Shown: positions 23,191 to 27,344 of the stretch, piece after piece
Numbering within the stretch: the first letter of the stretch is position 1
Layout of the letters: the number at the start of each line of letters is the position of its first letter
DNA from: CAYREX01 sp964423505
Lineage (GTDB): Bacteria; Fermentibacterota; Fermentibacteria; Fermentibacterales; JCC-6
DNA length: 27,344 bases
Assembly (NCBI GenBank): GCA_964423505.1
Contig: CAYREX010000024.1
Location: forward strand, 1-27,344
Direction: 5' to 3'
The notes under the pieces: model-generated
What the model was told of the DNA's origin: nothing
The model's database searches: none
The model's input: the letters and a program-made list of their open reading frames with translations, nothing else
Made by a program: the position numbers and the translations under genes

Positions 23191-25876
23191 GCGCCAGCCT
23201 CCTGATCGCCGTCATCACGTCCTCCTCCTCCTCCGGGAGCCTCAGGTGGGACACCCTGGGCACGCCTGCGGGCAGCCCGGAGAAGAGCCCGGAGGCCACC
23301 AGGATCCGCTGGCCCGGCATCCTGACCGCCAGGGTGGTGGCGAAGTGGAGCGTGGAGCCGTCCAGCCTGCAGACCAGTGCGCCGGCCGTCGGCTGCCCCT
23401 CCGCCAGGTCAAGGGCGGTAGCAGCGAAGGAGACGTCCAGGCCGCGGGTCCCGTCCACGGCCCGCCTGCAGAGCCCCGCGAACCCCGGCTCCGGGGAGTA
23501 TACAAGCAGGTCCCTCTCCCGAAAGCCCGCAAGAGCCGCCGGAATGCCTATCTGCACGACCTCCTCGCCGGGCGACCCGGCCAGCCAGCCCCCGTACGAC
23601 CTGACCTGCCTGCCGGTCATCTCCAGGGCGGCCGACCTGGCCCTGAAGCCGGGCGCCTGGACCCGCACCCGAAGCACATGGTACCTGCCCGGGAGGAAGG
23701 TCAGCCCGCCTGTCTCCGGAGAGTTGTCGAGCCATCCCGAGTCGAGGCCGATCCACCTGTCGGGGCACATCGGCTCCAGGGTTGCGAGCAGGGAGGAGAC
23801 GAGGCCGGTAGCCGCCCTCCGCGTCAGCCATACGGGCGCCCCGAGAGACGCCTCGACCGAGACGTCGAACTCCCAGCCCGCCCTTCTGCAGACCACGGAG
23901 AGGTACTCCGCGAGCGAGCCGGGCTCACCCGAGTCGTCGATCGTGCCCGGAAGCAGGGGGGGCGTCGTCTCCGCGGCGCCGGTCCTCGCCGGGTCGAGCA
24001 GGGTGTGCTCGACTCTCCCCGAGGAGCGGTCGAGACGCATCGAGCTGAGCATGGTCCTCCCCCGGAGCAGGAGCTCCACCGGCTCCGGCGTCAGCCTGCC
24101 GGCCAGGGCATGCCTGAGCTGGGCGGTGAGGACAGGGTTCCCCAGCCTGTCCAGCAGCCTAGTACCCCTCTGCCCCATGGCCTTACCGGGGGGGATGCCG
24201 GTGACATCCGCCATCCATCCGTTCCAGGAGATGACCAGCCCCTCCGGGCCGTAGGCGGCGCTGCCGCCGGGGTAGCCGGGTCTGCGGGGCTCCTCGTCCG
24301 CGTCCTCCGCATCCATGCTCACGGAGACCGACGGCATGGCGGTCCAGACGACGAGGTGTCCCTGCTCGGTGGGATGTATCTCCTCTATGTAGCCGGAGTG
24401 ACCCTCCAGTCTGGCGGAGCTCCCGCCGGGGGCCAATCGCGCCGCAGGGCAGTCCGGACACCTGACGGACCTGCCGTAGAACTGGTAGCAGAAGTCCAGC
24501 GGAGGGGTGCGACCCCTCCAGACCACCTTCGTGTCACGCATGAGGACCGCCTCGAGCCTCTGTATGTCAGGTGGCCCGGGCGGCATGGAGCCCAGTTCGG
24601 AGAGCTCGGTCCTACGGAGCATGCGGGCGAAGGCCTCCACCGCCGAGCAGGGGACGTCGTGCTCTCCCTCCCATGCCGTGAGCAGGGTGAAGCCCTCTCC
24701 GAGCACGGCCACGTGCGTATCGTCGAAGCACTCCTCGAACGGCCGGTCCGAGACCAGCAGCTCCTCCATCTCGCGCGAGATCCGGCTGGTCGCCATCGGG
24801 CTCGCCGACTCCTCGGGACCGAAGACCGCCATGACCGTTGCCGAGAAGCCCCTGACAGCGGTCTCCAGGGCCCTCTCCAGGCGTACCCGGTCGAGCCTGC
24901 CGTCGCCTGCGGACAGCATCCTGTCCAGCTCCCTGAGCAGGGTGGATATCCGGTGGTCGCCCCTGGTGGAGGCGAAGTGGGCGTAGCGTACCGCCAGCAC
25001 GGGAACGAGGGCGTCGGCCCTTCTCTGCAGCCGCTCGGCCTCACCCCTCCAGGGGGCTACGAGAACGATGTCCCCGCAGGGGTAGACCATGCACTGCCCG
25101 ATGTCGACGTCGTCACCACCGGCGCCGGCTGGAGGGCTGACCCATACCGGGTGCTGCAGCCGCTCCTCCTCCATCAACCCGCTTGACTCCAGTATCTCCG
25201 GGTCCAGGTCCATGCCGTACTGGCAGCCCACCACGAAGCCGTCCACCGAGCGGACCATGAGGACCGCGGCATCCAGCCCTAGAGCATCGGCCGCGAACCC
25301 GAGCAGGTCCTCCGCCCCCTCGACTTCCAGAGAGGCGAGCCGCTGCAGGTCCCGGACCGGCAGGCTCTCCTCGTCAGGCGGCTCCGGGAGGAGGACGATA
25401 TCGTCGCATCCGCCGCCCCGAAGCCTGGCACAGACCAGCCGTCGAGCAGAGCCGTCCCTGCCCATGAGGCTGACGCTCCCGCTTCCCTCCATGTCCGGCA
25501 GCGACTCGAAGAAGCCGCTCCCGCTCAGCTCCCACGGAGTATAGCCCAGAAGGGCGACCAGGCCCGGCGTCACCGGGTGGACGTCCTCCTCCTGTCGGAG
25601 CCTCATCATGGGGAGGAGGGGGTTCATGCCGTCGGCGCAGCCCCCTTCGAGGAGGTAGACCACTATCGACTCCCGGCCGTCGGCCCTGGCAGCCGCGACG
25701 ATCGGGCCGAAGCCCAGGTCTGTCTCCAGGAGTACGAAGCGGTCCTCGGGGATGGGGATCGGGAACAGGTCGGCCAGCCCTGCGCCGGAGAGCGAGTCGT
25801 AGGAGGACCCGGAGCTGCTCGTCACTCCGGTGATGGAGCCGTCCCGGACCGTCAGCCGCAAGAGGAGCGGTCGCAT
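23183..25876 (-). CDS. Large PAS/GAF sensory protein with degenerate kinase-like and receiver-like domains
   Basis: An 897-residue, apparently soluble protein. A PAS-like domain is at about 98-165 (VTPGLVALLGYTPWELSGSG), GAF-like regions at about 185-300 and 330-420, a cysteine-bearing PAS-type segment at 445-515 (CYQFYGRSVRCPDCPA, Cys463/473/476, a pattern known from PAS sensor kinases), and another PAS at 540-630 (GLVISWNGWMADVTGIP). From about 655 to 780 the order of elements recalls a histidine-kinase ATPase domain (GGWLAGSPGEEVVQIGIP like a G2 box), but I see no phospho-His block and no N-box asparagine. The last ~110 residues resemble a receiver fold (RDLLVYSPEP... RILVASG) without the usual acidic pair. 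It may signal by protein contact only. It is transcribed away from the rRNA operon. Confidence 0.7.
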   Translation of the reverse strand: MRPLLLRLTVRDGSITGVTSSSGSSYDSLSGAGLADLFPIPIPEDRFVLLETDLGFGPIVAAARADGRESIVVYLLEGGCADGMNPLLPMMRLRQEEDVHPVTPGLVALLGYTPWELSGSGFFESLPDMEGSGSVSLMGRDGSARRLVCARLRGGGCDDIVLLPEPPDEESLPVRDLQRLASLEVEGAEDLLGFAADALGLDAAVLMVRSVDGFVVGCQYGMDLDPEILESSGLMEEERLQHPVWVSPPAGAGGDDVDIGQCMVYPCGDIVLVAPWRGEAERLQRRADALVPVLAVRYAHFASTRGDHRISTLLRELDRMLSAGDGRLDRVRLERALETAVRGFSATVMAVFGPEESASPMATSRISREMEELLVSDRPFEECFDDTHVAVLGEGFTLLTAWEGEHDVPCSAVEAFARMLRRTELSELGSMPPGPPDIQRLEAVLMRDTKVVWRGRTPPLDFCYQFYGRSVRCPDCPAARLAPGGSSARLEGHSGYIEEIHPTEQGHLVVWTAMPSVSVSMDAEDADEEPRRPGYPGGSAAYGPEGLVISWNGWMADVTGIPPGKAMGQRGTRLLDRLGNPVLTAQLRHALAGRLTPEPVELLLRGRTMLSSMRLDRSSGRVEHTLLDPARTGAAETTPPLLPGTIDDSGEPGSLAEYLSVVCRRAGWEFDVSVEASLGAPVWLTRRAATGLVSSLLATLEPMCPDRWIGLDSGWLDNSPETGGLTFLPGRYHVLRVRVQAPGFRARSAALEMTGRQVRSYGGWLAGSPGEEVVQIGIPAALAGFRERDLLVYSPEPGFAGLCRRAVDGTRGLDVSFAATALDLAEGQPTAGALVCRLDGSTLHFATTLAVRMPGQRILVASGLFSGLPAGVPRVSHLRLPEEEEDVMTAIRRLARG

Positions 25877-26026
25877 AGCACCTCACTCTCCATTGCGCGG
25901 AAGATACCCCTGCCACCCATCCCGGGGAACCCCCGGGGCAACGATGTCGGCCGGAGCCGAGATGGTCGGTCCGAAAGAACCACGGATTCACATAGTTGCC
26001 TGTTTGTCAATAAGTTGGGTCACGAC
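25877..26026. other. Intergenic region between the sensory gene and the rRNA promoters
   Basis: No gene is visible. It holds a perfect 7-bp inverted repeat (CCCGGGG, 3-base loop, CCCCGGG at 25921-25937) with no T-run, so it is not a standard terminator. A TTGACA hexamer lies on the minus strand (26010-26005), 16 bases from the plus-strand TTGACA of rRNA P1; no good minus-strand -10 follows at 16-18 bases. GAGGTG just before the sensory ATG is its ribosome binding site. Divergent control from here is possible but unproven. Confidence 0.5.
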
Positions 26027-26055
26027 TTGACAGCCCCGTCCGGGCGTTGCATATA
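26027..26055 (+). promoter_or_regulatory. rRNA operon promoter P1
   Basis: Perfect -35 TTGACA (26027-26032). At 17 bases spacing the -10 is CATATA (26050-26055), or TATACC two bases further with 19-base spacing. Its -35 is exactly 100 bp upstream of that of P2. Confidence 0.6.
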
Positions 26056-26126
26056 CCCCTCTCGACCGGGACAGTCAGGTCCCCGGAAATGGTCAGCTCC
26101 GGCGCTGGCCCAAGGCAAGGGCCGGG

Positions 26127-26155
26127 TTGACACAGAGGGATTTCTGTCCTATAGT
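26127..26155 (+). promoter_or_regulatory. rRNA operon promoter P2
   Basis: Perfect -35 TTGACA (26127-26132), a 17-base spacer, and -10 TATAGT (26150-26155). This is the strongest promoter match in the window and lies about 207 bases before the mature 16S start. Transcription should begin near 26162. Confidence 0.85.
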
Positions 26156-26163
26156 CGAAGCTT

Positions 26164-26177
26164 GCGCCGAAAGGCGC
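26164..26177 (+). other. GNRA-tetraloop hairpin at the start of the rRNA leader
   Basis: GCGCC-GAAA-GGCGC forms a 5-bp stem closed by a GAAA tetraloop, right at the expected P2 transcript start and just ahead of the boxA-like site. Confidence 0.5.
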
Positions 26178-26178
26178 C

Positions 26179-26191
26179 CGATCTTTGAAAG
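26179..26191 (+). promoter_or_regulatory. boxA-like antitermination site in the rRNA leader
   Basis: CGATCTTTGAAAG resembles boxA elements of rRNA leaders (core TCTTTRAAA), which bind NusB-NusE to protect rRNA transcription from termination. Position between promoter and 16S fits. Assignment is by similarity only. Confidence 0.6.
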
Positions 26192-26238
26192 CTGTGAGAA
26201 GACGAGCATCGCAAGGACTGGCCCATGTCGGTTCCTTG

Positions 26239-26279
26239 CCGGCCCCTCGGGGCCGGTCTGCACCCGCCTCGAGCGGGTG
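26239..26279 (+). other. Two adjacent leader hairpins before 16S rRNA
   Basis: Stem 1 is CCGGCCC/GGGCCGG with loop CTCG (26239-26256). Stem 2 is CACCCGC/GCGGGTG with a 5-base loop (26261-26279). Both have 7 GC-rich pairs. They lie in the precursor leader and may help fold or process pre-16S RNA. Neither is followed by a T-run, so neither is a terminator. Confidence 0.5.
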
Positions 26280-26361
26280 GGCGCGGTGGCACTATGCAGA
26301 GGTGCCCCGTTGTCGAGCCGGTATCTGCGATCAAAAAAACGGGAAAAACACTCGTTGATAT

Positions 26362-27344
<983 letters not shown>

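Noticed and set aside
22955..25186. 743-residue plus-strand open frame opposite the sensory gene
   Set aside because: It is a shadow of GC-rich coding sequence: low-complexity Pro/Arg/Gly composition, no domain, and the opposite strand has clear PAS/GAF content and a good start.

Overview
The window is GC-rich bacterial chromosome, with G or C at most third codon positions. It has an FCB-superphylum flavour: a C25 (gingipain-like) peptidase with a FlgD/Por-like C-terminal domain, a second protein tail of the same kind at base 2-88, large beta-propeller lipoproteins, and a 16S rRNA whose 5' part is clearly bacterial. I cannot name the phylum by eye. Uncultured FCB lineages such as Fermentibacteria or Eisenbacteria are candidates only, and a 16S search would settle it.

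Layout. Base 2-88 is the end of a gene for a secreted protein. Next come two minus-strand tRNA genes (Glu-UUC, Lys-UUU), both with encoded CCA. The plus-strand block 549-4793 holds a PIN-PhoH ATPase followed by two tandem paralogous GT-C-type membrane glycosyltransferases. It meets, stop codon on stop codon, a long minus-strand block (14352 down to 4790). In transcription order that block encodes a C25-like peptidase, a B12-type radical SAM enzyme, a GT39/ArnT-like transferase, a GT2 polyprenyl-phosphate sugar transferase, an asparagine synthetase and an FAD-dependent mutase/oxidase-like protein. This looks like a cell-surface glycan or glycolipid locus with an attached peptidase.

From a short divergent promoter region (14353-14417) a second plus-strand operon runs to 22665. 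It encodes three tandem paralogous lipoproteins, each with roughly 100-residue Fn3-like units carrying a CPDxDF signature followed by a YVTN-type beta-propeller. After them come a transglutaminase-like protein, a PAP2-alpha/beta-hydrolase fusion and an 88-residue coiled-coil protein. Most junctions are 4-base ATGA overlaps. I read it as a translationally coupled envelope operon of unknown purpose, and it is the most distinctive part of the window.

The minus-strand pair 25876-22675 encodes an 897-residue PAS/GAF sensory protein whose kinase and receiver-like parts look degenerate, plus a small protein with an N-terminal signal and a C-terminal membrane helix. It diverges from a ribosomal RNA operon. 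That operon has two promoter-like elements whose -35 hexamers are exactly 100 bp apart, a structured leader with a boxA-like site, and the first ~980 nt of 16S rRNA, cut by the window end.
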